A DNA stretch of 64,000 bases from Anseongella ginsenosidimutans (GTDB lineage: Bacteria; Bacteroidota; Bacteroidia; Sphingobacteriales; Sphingobacteriaceae). The notes beneath the pieces are model-generated. The model searched no databases. It was not told the DNA's origin and saw nothing but the letters and a program-made list of their open reading frames with translations. The number at the start of each line of letters is the position of its first letter. The stretch's first letter is position 1. The DNA is taken from assembly GCF_008033235.1 (NCBI RefSeq), contig NZ_CP042432.1, positions 3,968,001 to 4,032,000 of the forward strand. The letters run 5' to 3'. Below are positions 17,484 through 28,568 of the stretch, piece by piece. The position numbers and the translations under genes were made by a program.

Positions 17484-17804
17484 ATTTAGTTCCATCTGTT
17501 GAAACTTTTCCGCCGTGGCGGGTTGCAAAGATACGAAGATAATTCGAAATCCTAAAGATCAACCTTCAAAAGAGAAAGGAAATTCAACCTCGTACGCGCC
17601 TCCAGGTATGCCCGCATGCCACAATACGCGCAAAAACCCCGATACTGGGGCACAATCGGCGCGTCCCGGCTTGCCGCAGCCGCTTCCGCACCTCCTCTAT
17701 CCGCACACGTATACCCTCTTAGAACGCGGGCGCACTTCCCGCACCTCCGGCATTCACGCGCGCTCCCCACCTTCTCCGGGCTGCCCTGCGCTCACGCCAG
17801 CATC
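17484..17804. other. Non-coding gap between tRNA-Arg and floA
   Basis: This 320-base stretch has no convincing gene on either strand; short open frames are GC-rich with poor amino-acid composition. It should contain the tRNA promoter (near 17484-17540, AT-rich) and the floA 3' region. I see no clear repeat. Confidence 0.4.
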
Positions 17805-18773
17805 TTATTTTTTACTCCCCTTGGGTTTGGAAATGGATTCGCGCATGTCGGTGTCGGCCTGGATGTTTTGCATGCGGTAATAGTCCATGATGCCGAGGTT
17901 GCCGTCCTTGAAGGCTTCGGCCATTGCTTTTGGTATTTCTGCTTCGGCTTCTATTACTTTGGCGCGGGCTTCCTGGGCTTTCGCCTTCATTTCCTGTTCC
18001 TGGGCTACGGCCATGGCGCGGCGTTCTTCGGCGCGGGCGTTGGCTACTTTGAGGTCGGCTTCGGCCTGGTCGGTTTGGAGTTTGGCGCCGATGTTTTCGC
18101 CGATATCTATGTCTGCAATATCAATGGAAAGGATTTCAAAAGCGGTGCCGGCATCCAGCCCTTTTTCGAGTACCAGTTTGGAGATGCGGTCCGGGTTTTC
18201 AAGTACCTGTTTGTGGGTGGCGGAAGAACCAATGGTGGTAACGATACCTTCCCCTACCCTTGCCAGGATGGTTTCTTCGCCTGCGCCGCCAACCAGCTGG
18301 CGGATATTGGCTCTTACTGTAACTCGTGCCTTGGCAATGAGCTGAATTCCATCCTGGGCCACGGCGGCCACGGGAGGTGTGTTGATCACCCGTGGGTTGA
18401 CGGAAAGCTGCACGGCGTCTGATACGTCCCTTCCCGCAAGGTCAATGGCGGTTGCCATTTTGAAATCGAGCGGTATATTCGCTTTATCGGCAGAGATCAG
18501 GGCCTTAATTACATTATTAACGTGCCCGCCGGCCAGGTAATGGGTTTCTATTTCGTTGGACGTCAGGTTCAGGCCGGCTTTGGTGGATGTGATCATTGCA
18601 TTCACAACCAACGCGGGTGGAACTTTCCGCAGGCGCATCAGCACCAGGTTAATAAGGCTGACTTTTACCCCGGATAACAAGGCGGTGAACCATAGGTTTA
18701 CCGGGAAAATATAAAGGATCAGGAAGAAGGCTATAATGCCTCCTACGATAAAAAGTATAGTGATAGCGTCCAT
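17805..18773 (-). CDS. floA: Flotillin-like protein FloA
   Basis: The protein has 322 residues. An N-terminal membrane hairpin ([20 protein letters not shown], then [20 protein letters not shown]) precedes a SPFH-like domain with [20 protein letters not shown] and [20 protein letters not shown], and an Ala/Glu-rich coiled coil ([20 protein letters not shown]). It matches the YqfA/FloA family over its full length. FloA organises functional membrane microdomains. It lies downstream of an RmlD-like gene in the same direction, with a gap of 19 bases. Confidence 0.92.
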   Translation of the reverse strand: MDAITILFIVGGIIAFFLILYIFPVNLWFTALLSGVKVSLINLVLMRLRKVPPALVVNAMITSTKAGLNLTSNEIETHYLAGGHVNNVIKALISADKANIPLDFKMATAIDLAGRDVSDAVQLSVNPRVINTPPVAAVAQDGIQLIAKARVTVRANIRQLVGGAGEETILARVGEGIVTTIGSSATHKQVLENPDRISKLVLEKGLDAGTAFEILSIDIADIDIGENIGAKLQTDQAEADLKVANARAEERRAMAVAQEQEMKAKAQEARAKVIEAEAEIPKAMAEAFKDGNLGIMDYYRMQNIQADTDMRESISKPKGSKK

Positions 18774-18792
18774 AACGGTGTTCAGGTATTAT

Positions 18793-19701
18793 TTATGGGG
18801 TTGAAGATAGCTGTTTTTTTACGATTTCAAGCCCTTCTTCGAAAGAATGCGGGTGGTAGTTGAGTTCCCGGCGGGCTTTATCCAGGATAAAACCTGTTTT
18901 CGGCGGCCTTTTCGCAGCCTGGTTAAGCGTTGCGGCCGGAATGGGAGTGATTACGGACTCGTCAAGGTTAAAAAAGCGGGCTACCCGCTGCACGAGTTCG
19001 AGTATGCTCATATAATCTTCTCCGGAAACGTGGAAAATTCCCCGGGCACGTTTTTTTGCGGTCAGCACGCAGGCTTCGGCAAGGTCTTCGGCCAGGGTTG
19101 GCATTCTGAACTGGTCATTGACCACATTTATGGGTTGCCCTTTTTCCAGCGCTCCTTTCGCCCACAGGACAATATTGGAGCGGCTCATATCCTGCACTAC
19201 TCCATATACGATAATCGTTCGAAGGATCGCCCATTCGGCGGAGGATTCCCGGACGATCGTTTCCGATTCGAGCTTTGTGTTGCCGTAATAGCTGAGGGGG
19301 TCCGGGTGATCTTCTTCCCTGTAGGGGCCGCTTTCTCCATTGAAGATAAAATCGGTGGAAAGATGGATAAAAAATGCGTTCTGTTTTCCGGCGGCATTTA
19401 CAAGGTAGCGCGTGGCATCCACGTTCAGGCGGCGGCAGCCTTCGCGGTCTTTCTCGCAGGCATCCACATTGGTCATGGCGGCGGTATGGATAATAACGTC
19501 GGGCCGGTGCGTCGCAATCACCTCCTGTACCTGGTTTTCGTCCCGGATATCCATTTCCCGGTAGAGATAGCCGCCTTTTCCGGGATACCGGTCAGGACCT
19601 TTGGAGGTGGCTACCAGCTGGTATTCAGGGTTATCTTTAAGCAGGCTGGTGAGCTTCTGGCCAAGTAGTCCGTTACTGCCGGTGACAAGAATAGTTTGCA
19701 T
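18793..19701 (-). CDS. RmlD-like NAD(P)-dependent sugar-nucleotide reductase
   Basis: The protein has 302 residues. An extended short-chain dehydrogenase fold is shown by TGSNGLLGQKL (NAD-binding glycine motif), VIIHTAAMTNVDACE, FIHLSTDFIF and the active-site YYGNTKLESE (YxxxK). This is the dTDP-4-dehydrorhamnose reductase type. No other rhamnose genes are nearby, so the true substrate is open. Its start codon faces a quinone oxidoreductase gene 48 bases away. Confidence 0.8.
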   Translation of the reverse strand: MQTILVTGSNGLLGQKLTSLLKDNPEYQLVATSKGPDRYPGKGGYLYREMDIRDENQVQEVIATHRPDVIIHTAAMTNVDACEKDREGCRRLNVDATRYLVNAAGKQNAFFIHLSTDFIFNGESGPYREEDHPDPLSYYGNTKLESETIVRESSAEWAILRTIIVYGVVQDMSRSNIVLWAKGALEKGQPINVVNDQFRMPTLAEDLAEACVLTAKKRARGIFHVSGEDYMSILELVQRVARFFNLDESVITPIPAATLNQAAKRPPKTGFILDKARRELNYHPHSFEEGLEIVKKQLSSTP

Positions 19702-19749
19702 GGGACGAAAATAGTATTTTTATCTTTAGCTCCGGAAACAGCGAGGAAT

Positions 19750-20745
19750 ATGAAAGCGATCATTATCACCCAACCGGGCGAACCGGGAGTGCTGCAGCTG
19801 GCGGAAAGGCCGGTTCCGGTTCCCGCCGCGGGAGAAGTGCTTATAAAAGTAAAGGCTGCCGGGTTGAACCGGCCTGATATCGCCCAGCGGAAGGGAAGGT
19901 ACCCGGCGCCCGAAGGAGCCCCCGCGGACATCCCGGGATTGGAAATTGCGGGTATTTTGGAAAGTGTCGCCGAAAAAAAGGACGGCGCAGGCGGCCGCTG
20001 GAAAGCCGGCGACAGCGTTTGCGCACTGGTAAGCGGGGGCGGTTATGCCGAATATTGCTGCGTTCCGGAAGGACAATGCCTGCCATTGCCGGAAAATTTT
20101 TCTTTTGCCCAGGCGGCATCCCTCCCCGAAACTTTCTTTACCGTATGGAGCAATGTGTTCGATCGCGGAAAACTTCAAAAAGGAGATCACTTTCTTGTCC
20201 ACGGTGGCTCCGGCGGAATTGGTTCCACGGCTATCCAGATGGCCAGTGTCTGGGGTTGCCAGGTATTCACCACCGCCGGAACCCCGGAAAAATGCCGGTT
20301 TTGCGAGGAACTGGGGGCTTCAAGGGCTATTAATTATCATGTGGAAGATTTTGAAGAGGTGATGAAGGGACTTTACCCCTCGCCTGCCCTGAGCGTGATC
20401 CTGGATATGATCGGCGGGGAATACACGCCTAAAAACCTGCGCCTCCTGGCCGATGAGGGCCGCCTTATACAGATCAACGCGGCGAAAGGGAAATCGGCGA
20501 CAATTGACCTGCTGGAAATCATGCGGCGGCGGCTGGTGGTCACCGGCTCTACCTTGCGCGCCAGGGACTCCGGCTTTAAAAGTGACATTGCCCGAAAGCT
20601 GGAAGCAAATATATGGCCTCTTTTATCAGAAGGCCTTATTCTTCCGGTCGTGCATGCTGTTTTTCCGCTGAAAGAGGCGGCGAGGGCACACGAACTGATG
20701 GAAAGCGGCGGGCACCTCGGAAAAATAGTCCTGGAAATGCCCTGA
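19750..20745 (+). CDS. NAD(P)H quinone oxidoreductase, PIG3/zinc-type MDR family
   Basis: The protein has 331 residues. ATG 19750 begins MKAIIITQPGEPGVLQLAER; a longer frame overlaps the divergent gene and is not used. The MDR fold is clear: GLNRPDIAQRKGRYP, IPGLEIAGI, the FLVHGGSGGIGSTAIQMA nucleotide-binding site and GGHLGKIVLEM at the end. The DIAQRxGxYP sequence is typical of the TP53I3/PIG3 quinone oxidoreductase group, which reduces quinones with NADPH and lacks catalytic zinc. Confidence 0.85.
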   Translation: MKAIIITQPGEPGVLQLAERPVPVPAAGEVLIKVKAAGLNRPDIAQRKGRYPAPEGAPADIPGLEIAGILESVAEKKDGAGGRWKAGDSVCALVSGGGYAEYCCVPEGQCLPLPENFSFAQAASLPETFFTVWSNVFDRGKLQKGDHFLVHGGSGGIGSTAIQMASVWGCQVFTTAGTPEKCRFCEELGASRAINYHVEDFEEVMKGLYPSPALSVILDMIGGEYTPKNLRLLADEGRLIQINAAKGKSATIDLLEIMRRRLVVTGSTLRARDSGFKSDIARKLEANIWPLLSEGLILPVVHAVFPLKEAARAHELMESGGHLGKIVLEMP

Positions 20746-20799
20746 TCAGTACGCCTGATTTTCTTCCGGCCCGGCCTTTTTTCTTAAAAAAGAAAAGAC

Positions 20800-20807
20800 T
20801 AAATTTG
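20800..20807 (+). promoter_or_regulatory. Candidate -7 box for atpD-atpC
   Basis: TAAATTTG matches the Bacteroidota -7 consensus TAnnTTTG exactly. A matching -33 TTTG is not seen 19-20 bp upstream, so the call is tentative. It would give a leader of about 62 bases before atpD. Confidence 0.4.
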
Positions 20808-20827
20808 CGGCCGCAAACGGGGGCTAG

Positions 20828-22381
<1,554 letters not shown>

Positions 22382-22411
22382 TTTCGAAATCTGCGCTCAA
22401 ATCTGATTTTT

Positions 22412-22654
22412 ATGACGTTAGAGATTCTGACTCCCGATAAAAAGGTATTTTCCGGGGAAGCTACTTCGGTAACTGTCCCCGGAACCCAGGGTTCCTTTAC
22501 GGTGCTGAATAATCATGCTCCCATCATCTCCACCCTCGAAGCAGGGGAAGTTAAAGTGAAAGGTAACCAGGGAATGGAAACCTTCCACATTAATGGCGGA
22601 GTAATTGAAGTACTGAAGAATAAGGTAGTTCTGTTGGCGGAAAGCTTATCTTAA
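22412..22654 (+). CDS. atpC: F1F0 ATP synthase subunit epsilon (short form)
   Basis: The protein has 80 residues and consists only of the N-terminal beta-sandwich: LEILTPDKKVFSGEATSVTV, GTQGSFTVLNNHAPIISTLE and the end VIEVLKNKVVLLAESL. The C-terminal helical hairpin of the usual 130-residue subunit is absent, as is common in Bacteroidota. The short form cannot insert a helix into the catalytic head and thus lacks that type of ATPase inhibition. Confidence 0.9.
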   Translation: MTLEILTPDKKVFSGEATSVTVPGTQGSFTVLNNHAPIISTLEAGEVKVKGNQGMETFHINGGVIEVLKNKVVLLAESLS

Positions 22655-22661
22655 ACACGCC

Positions 22662-22733
22662 CGCCGGTCTGTCCGCCTGACCGGCGCGGTTACTGCCATC
22701 CGGGCTCCAAAAGTATCCGGAGCCCGGATGTTT
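22662..22733. terminator. Double hairpin terminator between convergent genes
   Basis: CGCCGGTC/GACCGGCG (22662-22669, 22679-22686) forms a first hairpin. CATCCGGGCTCC/GGAGCCCGGATG (22697-22708, 22719-22730) forms a perfect 12-bp second stem followed by TTT. The pair lies between atpC and the convergent barrel gene, so it probably stops transcription from both sides. Confidence 0.75.
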
Positions 22734-23563
22734 CAAAAGCCCCATCCTATCCCGAAAGAAATATTCTGTATTTCCGGCCCTTCTCCGTCAGCAAAAATGC
22801 TCTTCGGGTAATAGCGGCAAAAGACGGAGAAGCCATCATAACCTACGCGTCCAACCCAGGCATACCTGAATTCTCTTAGGTTGAAATTGTCATCCACCTT
22901 GGTTTTACCCTCTTCCTGGCTACGCTGCTTCATACGGCCCCTGAGCAGGAATTGCGGTTCAAATCCACCGGTAAATGTTACCTTATTGAAAGTAACCAGC
23001 TGCAGATTAAAAGGCAGGGTCAGGTATTTTGCCTTGAATTTATTCTTGGTAAAGTGGATGGGCTCCTCCGTGAAGGTCACATATTCCTGTTCCGGCTGAA
23101 GGGTTACGTCATTCTCCAGCGCCCAGTCATTATAGTCCAGGCCCAGCGCAAAATTCATTTCCACGAAATCAGCTGGCCGGAATTTCAGGTTCAGGAAGCG
23201 GATCTGTACATTGGTGGAATTGCCGAGTTTCTGTTCAAAATCCTCCATTTCGGGAGCGAGATTCAGGTCACCGTTAACCATAAACGCGTTGAATCCCAGG
23301 TCAAAGCCTCCGAGTATGCCGAAATCGAAGACATCTTTCTCCTTTTTCTTTTCATCAGTATCTTCGTTTTTGTCCTGGTCCCTTTCTCCGAAAGTCAGTT
23401 CAATACCATCCCCGCTGATCTCTACCCTGGTAGTTTTCACGATCACTGTATCCTTCTGATGTTCCAGGCTGTCTGCTTCCTGGGCGGTCAGTGATCCTGC
23501 GGCAAGCACCGCCGTTGTCAGCAATAAATATCGCTTCATATAATTAGAATTACTCATTATCAT
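22733..23563 (-). CDS. PorT-like outer-membrane beta-barrel protein
   Basis: The protein has 276 residues. ATG 23563 overlaps the upstream stop (TGATG); a second ATG two codons on is also possible. The signal peptide is YLLLTTAVLAAGSLTAQ. An acidic linker (ERDQDKNEDTDEKKKEKD) precedes a strand-rich part with alternating hydrophobic residues, e.g. VEMNFALGLDYNDW and KAKYLTLPFNLQLVTF, ending in aromatic F (GIGWGF), typical of barrels. It is the last gene of a sigma/anti-sigma operon and probably acts at the outer membrane. Confidence 0.7.
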   Translation of the reverse strand: MIMSNSNYMKRYLLLTTAVLAAGSLTAQEADSLEHQKDTVIVKTTRVEISGDGIELTFGERDQDKNEDTDEKKKEKDVFDFGILGGFDLGFNAFMVNGDLNLAPEMEDFEQKLGNSTNVQIRFLNLKFRPADFVEMNFALGLDYNDWALENDVTLQPEQEYVTFTEEPIHFTKNKFKAKYLTLPFNLQLVTFNKVTFTGGFEPQFLLRGRMKQRSQEEGKTKVDDNFNLREFRYAWVGRVGYDGFSVFCRYYPKSIFADGEGPEIQNISFGIGWGF

Positions 23564-24714
23564 CAGTTCTTTTCCTTGTGTGATTTCTTTGCCGGCTTGT
23601 TGTAGGAGATCGTCAGCAGGCCGAGGTCGAGGCGAACCCCGTTCCATTTGCCGGAATCCGCATCCTTTCCAACGCGTATGAATTTATCTTCGCTCCGGTC
23701 AATTGCGGAAGCTACCATATTAAGGGCTTCGCCCACCCCGCTCAACTCCCTGATTTCCTCCGGCAGCTGAACCATCTTTTTTCCATCCTTCCCGGCGGCA
23801 AACTGTTCATTCGCATTAGACCGTGAACCGGCAAGGGCCGTTCTCTCCGTGACATCCGGCGCGCCGTAACTCCGGCCCTCTAATTCTGCTGCGGTGGGCG
23901 CCAGGAATGCAAGTTCCGGGTCGGCTGTTTCGGTCATGGGATCAATACGTTCGGTAACAGGCGATGAAGACGGCGCGCTGGTCAATACTTCTGCCTTTGC
24001 AGGAGAAGAACTCCTTTCAGGGGCAAAACGTTCAGTAGATCCTGCTTCCGCCGGCTGCCTGTCCCGGAGCCCGGTATTATCCGGTGAGGCCGTTGGCCGC
24101 CCGGTTGTGCCAGGGCCAGTGCCTGGCCGCCGGGCTATTTCCAGGCCTGACCCTTCCGGCGCTGCCTTTTCTACCGGACCGGGCCCTGGTTTACCAGCTG
24201 CTTTACCAGGCGGGGTCTTCTGCCCGGCTTCTACCTGCCCGGATCCATATTGCCCGCTCTCATCCTGCCGGGTTCTGTTTTGAGCGGGCTTGTTCGGTCC
24301 GGCTGCTTCCAGTCCGCTTTCGCTCTGCGCACTTCCGCTCTGCGTACTTTCGCTTTGCGCATTTTCGCTTTGCCTACTTTCGCTTTGCGTACTTTCCTCC
24401 TGCGAGCGGCTTCTATTAAATACGGTTACTCCTCCCCTGCGCGATCTTGTTATGGAGTCCTTTTCGCCAAGGCTGGAAACAATCTCCTTTTCGAAGGGTC
24501 CCTGGTACTGGTACAGCCAGAAGCCCGCCGCGGCGAGCAGGCAAAAGCTTGCGGCTATTTTCAGCCAGGCATAACCGGCTTTTTTCTTCCGGATCGCGGG
24601 GCCGTTAATTTCCTCGTCAATATTTTCCCAAAGCGCTGCAGGAGGGTTTACTGAAAAATCCTGCATTTTTTCCCTGAGACGGGCGTCAAACTCCTTATCC
24701 TGCTGTTGTTGCAT
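23563..24714 (-). CDS. Membrane-anchored anti-sigma-like protein with low-complexity region
   Basis: The protein has 383 residues. ATG 24714 is preceded by a good ribosome site (GGGAGG); an upstream TTG is less likely. The cytoplasmic N-terminus (FDARLREKMQDFSVNPPAAL, WENIDEEI) is followed by one transmembrane helix (WLKIAASFCLLAAAGFWLY). The long periplasmic part begins with about ten degenerate QSES-type pentapeptide repeats encoded by 15-bp DNA repeats, then Pro/Gly/Ser-rich sequence. The gene overlaps the ECF sigma gene, so an anti-sigma role is likely. Confidence 0.7.
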   Translation of the reverse strand: MQQQQDKEFDARLREKMQDFSVNPPAALWENIDEEINGPAIRKKKAGYAWLKIAASFCLLAAAGFWLYQYQGPFEKEIVSSLGEKDSITRSRRGGVTVFNRSRSQEESTQSESRQSENAQSESTQSGSAQSESGLEAAGPNKPAQNRTRQDESGQYGSGQVEAGQKTPPGKAAGKPGPGPVEKAAPEGSGLEIARRPGTGPGTTGRPTASPDNTGLRDRQPAEAGSTERFAPERSSSPAKAEVLTSAPSSSPVTERIDPMTETADPELAFLAPTAAELEGRSYGAPDVTERTALAGSRSNANEQFAAGKDGKKMVQLPEEIRELSGVGEALNMVASAIDRSEDKFIRVGKDADSGKWNGVRLDLGLLTISYNKPAKKSHKEKN

Positions 24715-25261
24715 AATTATGATCCTCCCTTCCGGCAATCATCTGCCTTAAAATATTCCTGGCGCGGGCCAGTTGTGATTTCGAAGTACCTTCCGTGATC
24801 CCGAGCATGGAAGCAATTTCCTTGTGACTGAACCCTTCAATAAGGTGCATATTTAAAACTGCCCGGTAGCCGGGAGAAAGCCTTTCTATCAGTTTTAGCA
24901 ACTCTTCGGCATGGATCCGGTCAAGCACGGTTTGCTGATCGCTGAGGCGCTCGCTCAAATGCTCATCGATGGTCTGCAGCGGCTGCATCGAGGCTGTTTT
25001 CCGGTATTGTTCAATACTGGTGGTTACCATAATACGCCGAAGCCATCCTTCGAAAGAACCTTCTCCCCTGAAATCATTGAGCTTCCTGAACATTTTAATA
25101 AAACCGTTTTGCAAAATGTCCTGCGCATCTTCCGGCGAACCGGCATACCGCAAACACACCGCATACATTTTTGGCGCAAACAACTCATACAGCTTTTTCT
25201 GGGCTTTTCGTTCGCCCTGCCTGCATCCTGCTATAAGTTTATCAAGTACGGAGTCGTTCAC
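24695..25261 (-). CDS. ECF RNA polymerase sigma factor
   Basis: The protein has 188 residues from the GTG at 25261, giving the usual length (VNDSVLDKLIAGCRQGERKA); the frame extends to a TTG at 25330 but that part looks non-coding. Region 2 (YELFAPKMYAVCLRYAGSPE, DAQDILQNGFIKMFRKL) and region 4 (LSPGYRAVLNMHLIEGFSHK, EIASMLGITEGTSKSQL) are clear. It overlaps the anti-sigma-like gene by 20 bases and probably directs the operon sigma/anti-sigma/barrel and envelope targets. Confidence 0.88.
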   Translation of the reverse strand: MNDSVLDKLIAGCRQGERKAQKKLYELFAPKMYAVCLRYAGSPEDAQDILQNGFIKMFRKLNDFRGEGSFEGWLRRIMVTTSIEQYRKTASMQPLQTIDEHLSERLSDQQTVLDRIHAEELLKLIERLSPGYRAVLNMHLIEGFSHKEIASMLGITEGTSKSQLARARNILRQMIAGREDHNYATTAG

Positions 25262-25440
25262 CAAAATTGCTTTAAGGTCTTGTCGCGATAACAATACTAA
25301 GATGATCGGTGGCCAAAAATGGTTGCACAAATCTAGAATAAAATTGATGTAAAGACTTTTTTACTTTGCTCATCGCCTGATCTGGATGACTTTACGCTAA
25401 ATTAGTTCAGCAGAAAAAACATTCCTGTAATAACCCGCAC

Positions 25441-28400
25441 ATGAAAAAATACGAAGCGCTTAACAATTTACTGGGCTGGACTTGTTTTGCCATTGCCCTG
25501 GTCACCTACGTATTAACACTCGAACCCGTTGTCAGCTACTGGGACACGGGCGAATTCATTGCCAGCATTCATCGCCTCCAGGTACCGCATCAGCCGGGTG
25601 CGCCCCTTTTCCTGATGCTCTACAAGGTATTCATGCTTTTCGCCGGAAATGACCCCAGCCAGCTAGCCTGGTTTGCCAACCTGGCTTCGGCCGTTATGAG
25701 CGCTTTTACCATCCTCTTCCTTTTCTGGACCATTACGGCCCTGGCGCGCCGGCTTGCCGGACCGCGGGAAAAAGATCTTTCTGTATCCTCGCTCACAGTA
25801 GTGCTTGGAGCGGGGCTTACCGGCGCGCTCGCCTATGCCTTTTCCGACACCTTCTGGTTTTCCGCAGTCGAAACGGAAGTGTACGCCCTTTCCTCACTTT
25901 GCTCAGCCATCACTTTCTGGGCGATCCTGAAGTGGGAAGCAGTAACTGATAAGCCAGGAGCGGGACGCTGGCTGTTGCTGATCGCCTACCTTACGGGGCT
26001 TTCCATCGGGGTTCATTTACTGAACCTGCTGGCCATTCCGGCCCTGGTGCTGATCTGGTATTTCCGCCGGTACAGCTATTCCCGCAAAGGTTTGTTCCTG
26101 GCACTCGGCGGCGGAATTATCATGCTGCTGCTGATCCAGTATGGCATTATTCCCGGAAGCGTTGCACTTGCCGCCCGGCTGGAATTGCTCCTGGTCAACG
26201 GCTTCGGGCTGCCCTTCCACTCCGGCCTGGTATTTTTCATTCTGCTGCTGGCCGGCGGACTAGCCTGGGGGCTGTATTTTACCGCCAGGAAACGTAAAGC
26301 GGCGCTCAACACAGCTCTTCTTTGTCTTACTTATATTTACATCGGCTTTGCTTCCTATGCCATGATCGTGCTTCGGGCGCAGGCGGGAACCAATATCAAC
26401 ATTAGCAAGCCGGACAATGCCTTTGCCCTGCTCCATTACCTGAGCCGGGGGCAATACCTCCAACAACCCTTGCTTAACGGTCCTGATTTTACCTCTCGTT
26501 TACTTCCCGTAGAAGAAAGCAGTACGCCCGAACTAGGCAAATACCGGCGCAAGGGCGATACCTGGCAGCCGGGAGCCTTCAAAGAGGAATTGAAATACGA
26601 TCATACCTCCTTTTTCCCGCGCATGTGGTACTCCAATCGTGCAGATTTTTATCGCAGCTGGCTCGGCCTTGCGGAAAACGAACAGCCTGATTTCATGGAT
26701 AACCTTCGTTTCTTTTTAAGCTACCAGGTGGGCCATTTATATGGCCGCTATTTTATGTGGAATTTTGCCGGAAGGGTCAACGATACGCAAGGCAATTACG
26801 CCGGCACCCTCGACGGGAACTGGATCAGCGGTATTCAACCGTTCGACGAGCTGCGCCTGGGCAATATGGAGCAACTCCCCGCCCGTATTACGGAGAATAA
26901 AGCACATAATACCTTATTCTGCCTGCCCTTACTGCTCGGGCTGGCCGGCCTTATGTACCAGTACAGGAAAAACAAAAAGGACTTCATGGTGATTGCCTGT
27001 CTTTTCCTCTTCACCGGGGTTGCTATTATCGTTTACCTTAACCAGTACCCGCTTCAGCCCCGTGAACGCGATTATACATTTGCGGGCTCTTTTTATGCCT
27101 TCGCTATCTGGATAGGACTGGGAGTGGCCGGTGTACACCACCTGTTGTCCACCCTTGTCCGGAAACTGAGCCCGGCAGCAGGCAAGGCGGCGGGGACGGC
27201 GGCGAGTAAGGCGGCGGGCGTTTACCAGCTTTGGAACCTGCGCCCCGCGCTTGCTTCCTGCCTTTCTGTTGCGGTTTGCCTCCTGGCGGTGCCGTTGCTC
27301 ATGGCGGTACAGGAATGGGATGACCATGACCGCTCCGGCCGGACCTTTGTAAGGGATATGGCCTATAACTACCTTACCGGCCTGGACAAGAATGCTATTC
27401 TTATAACCAATGCGGATAACAATACCTACCCGCTTTGGTACTTGCAGGAAGTGGAAAACGTTCGCCCGGATGTACGGGTGGCTATTTACCAGTTCTTTGG
27501 TTCAGACAGCTACGTAAAGCAGATGAAAGAACCCATGAACGAGTCCGCGCCACTGCCGCTGGCGCTCGGCCCCAACAGTTATGCTGAAGACGCACCCGTA
27601 TTTCTACCCGTCATTGACAAGGGACTGAAGGGATATGTTCCGCTGAAGGAAGTGACTGCCTTTGCCGGCACGGACACCCCCGCCTTCAAGGTGATGCTCA
27701 GCAACGGGAAATCAAGCAATTATTTTCCCACCACTAAATTCAAAATAGCCGTGGACCGGGAAAAAGCCATTGCTTCCGGCGCGGCTGAAGAAGGAGAAGC
27801 CATTGTACCGGCCATTGAATGGGAATACAAGGATAATTATGTAAGCAAGCCGGACTTGTTCCAGCTTGACCTGCTTGCCCACCTGGACTGGACCCGCCCC
27901 CTGTACCTGGCCAGTACTTCTGCCAGCACCGTGACGCTGGGCCTGGATGATTACTATCGCAGTGAAGGCCTGGCAGTACGCTTAACTCCTGTAAAAGATA
28001 CGCTGACCACCCGCGAAGGGGATTTCCGGACGGGGACCAGTGAAATGTATGCCAACCTGATGCACAAGTATCGCTGGAACGGCTTAAAGGACGATCATTT
28101 GTATGTCGATTCGGAAACGGTAAATATGATCAATCACTACCGCAGCCTTTTCGCCGACCTGGCCCTGGCCAGTTACCAATCCGGCCAAAAAGACACCTGC
28201 ATTGCTGTGCTGGACAGGATGCAGGAGGTGCTGCCCCCCAGGTTCAGCCATCCCAGCGCCCCGGTACACAATATCAATACCCTTACGCATATTCAAATGG
28301 CCAACTTGTATTACGAATGCAATCAGCCGGCAAAAGGCGACCGTTTAATGCAGGAAGCCCGGGCCTTCATCACCGACAGCCTGGATTACTATGTGTCGCT

Positions 28401-28551
28401 GAAACCTGCCCGCCGGCGCACCTACCAACAGGACATTGGCATTGGTTTGTATGCGATGGAACAAATGAAAGCCAGCGCACAGGCCCACCGCCGCGAACAG
28501 CTGCAAAGGGAACTTACCGCCGCTTATGAGGGCTATCGCGCGATTCTTTAG
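25441..28551 (+). CDS. DUF2723 polytopic membrane protein (putative glycosyltransferase)
   Basis: The protein has 1036 residues. The N-terminal half carries many transmembrane helices and the DUF2723 signature EPVVSYWDTGEFIASIHRLQ followed by PHQPGAPLFLML, which resembles the acidic-loop motif of GT-C glycosyltransferases. The C-terminal half is soluble, with NAILITNADNNTYPLWYLQE and TPR-like helices near the end. Members are proposed lipid-linked sugar transferases (GT117-type) for protein O-glycosylation in Bacteroidota. It is monocistronic and followed by an insertion sequence. Confidence 0.85.
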   Translation: MKKYEALNNLLGWTCFAIALVTYVLTLEPVVSYWDTGEFIASIHRLQVPHQPGAPLFLMLYKVFMLFAGNDPSQLAWFANLASAVMSAFTILFLFWTITALARRLAGPREKDLSVSSLTVVLGAGLTGALAYAFSDTFWFSAVETEVYALSSLCSAITFWAILKWEAVTDKPGAGRWLLLIAYLTGLSIGVHLLNLLAIPALVLIWYFRRYSYSRKGLFLALGGGIIMLLLIQYGIIPGSVALAARLELLLVNGFGLPFHSGLVFFILLLAGGLAWGLYFTARKRKAALNTALLCLTYIYIGFASYAMIVLRAQAGTNINISKPDNAFALLHYLSRGQYLQQPLLNGPDFTSRLLPVEESSTPELGKYRRKGDTWQPGAFKEELKYDHTSFFPRMWYSNRADFYRSWLGLAENEQPDFMDNLRFFLSYQVGHLYGRYFMWNFAGRVNDTQGNYAGTLDGNWISGIQPFDELRLGNMEQLPARITENKAHNTLFCLPLLLGLAGLMYQYRKNKKDFMVIACLFLFTGVAIIVYLNQYPLQPRERDYTFAGSFYAFAIWIGLGVAGVHHLLSTLVRKLSPAAGKAAGTAASKAAGVYQLWNLRPALASCLSVAVCLLAVPLLMAVQEWDDHDRSGRTFVRDMAYNYLTGLDKNAILITNADNNTYPLWYLQEVENVRPDVRVAIYQFFGSDSYVKQMKEPMNESAPLPLALGPNSYAEDAPVFLPVIDKGLKGYVPLKEVTAFAGTDTPAFKVMLSNGKSSNYFPTTKFKIAVDREKAIASGAAEEGEAIVPAIEWEYKDNYVSKPDLFQLDLLAHLDWTRPLYLASTSASTVTLGLDDYYRSEGLAVRLTPVKDTLTTREGDFRTGTSEMYANLMHKYRWNGLKDDHLYVDSETVNMINHYRSLFADLALASYQSGQKDTCIAVLDRMQEVLPPRFSHPSAPVHNINTLTHIQMANLYYECNQPAKGDRLMQEARAFITDSLDYYVSLKPARRRTYQQDIGIGLYAMEQMKASAQAHRREQLQRELTAAYEGYRAIL

Positions 28552-28568
28552 GCAAAACTGTCATCTAC

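Noticed and set aside
17515-18422. Long plus-strand open frames opposite floA and in the gap before it
   Set aside because: They mirror the real floA frame; composition is Gly/Phe- or Arg/Pro-rich without domain signs.
18847-19668. 273-codon plus-strand open frame opposite the RmlD-like gene
   Set aside because: Antisense shadow of a gene with a clear NAD-binding motif and YxxxK.
25262-25330. N-terminal extension of the ECF sigma factor from a TTG
   Set aside because: It adds residues unlike sigma region 2 and makes the protein longer than usual; the GTG at 25261 gives the normal start.
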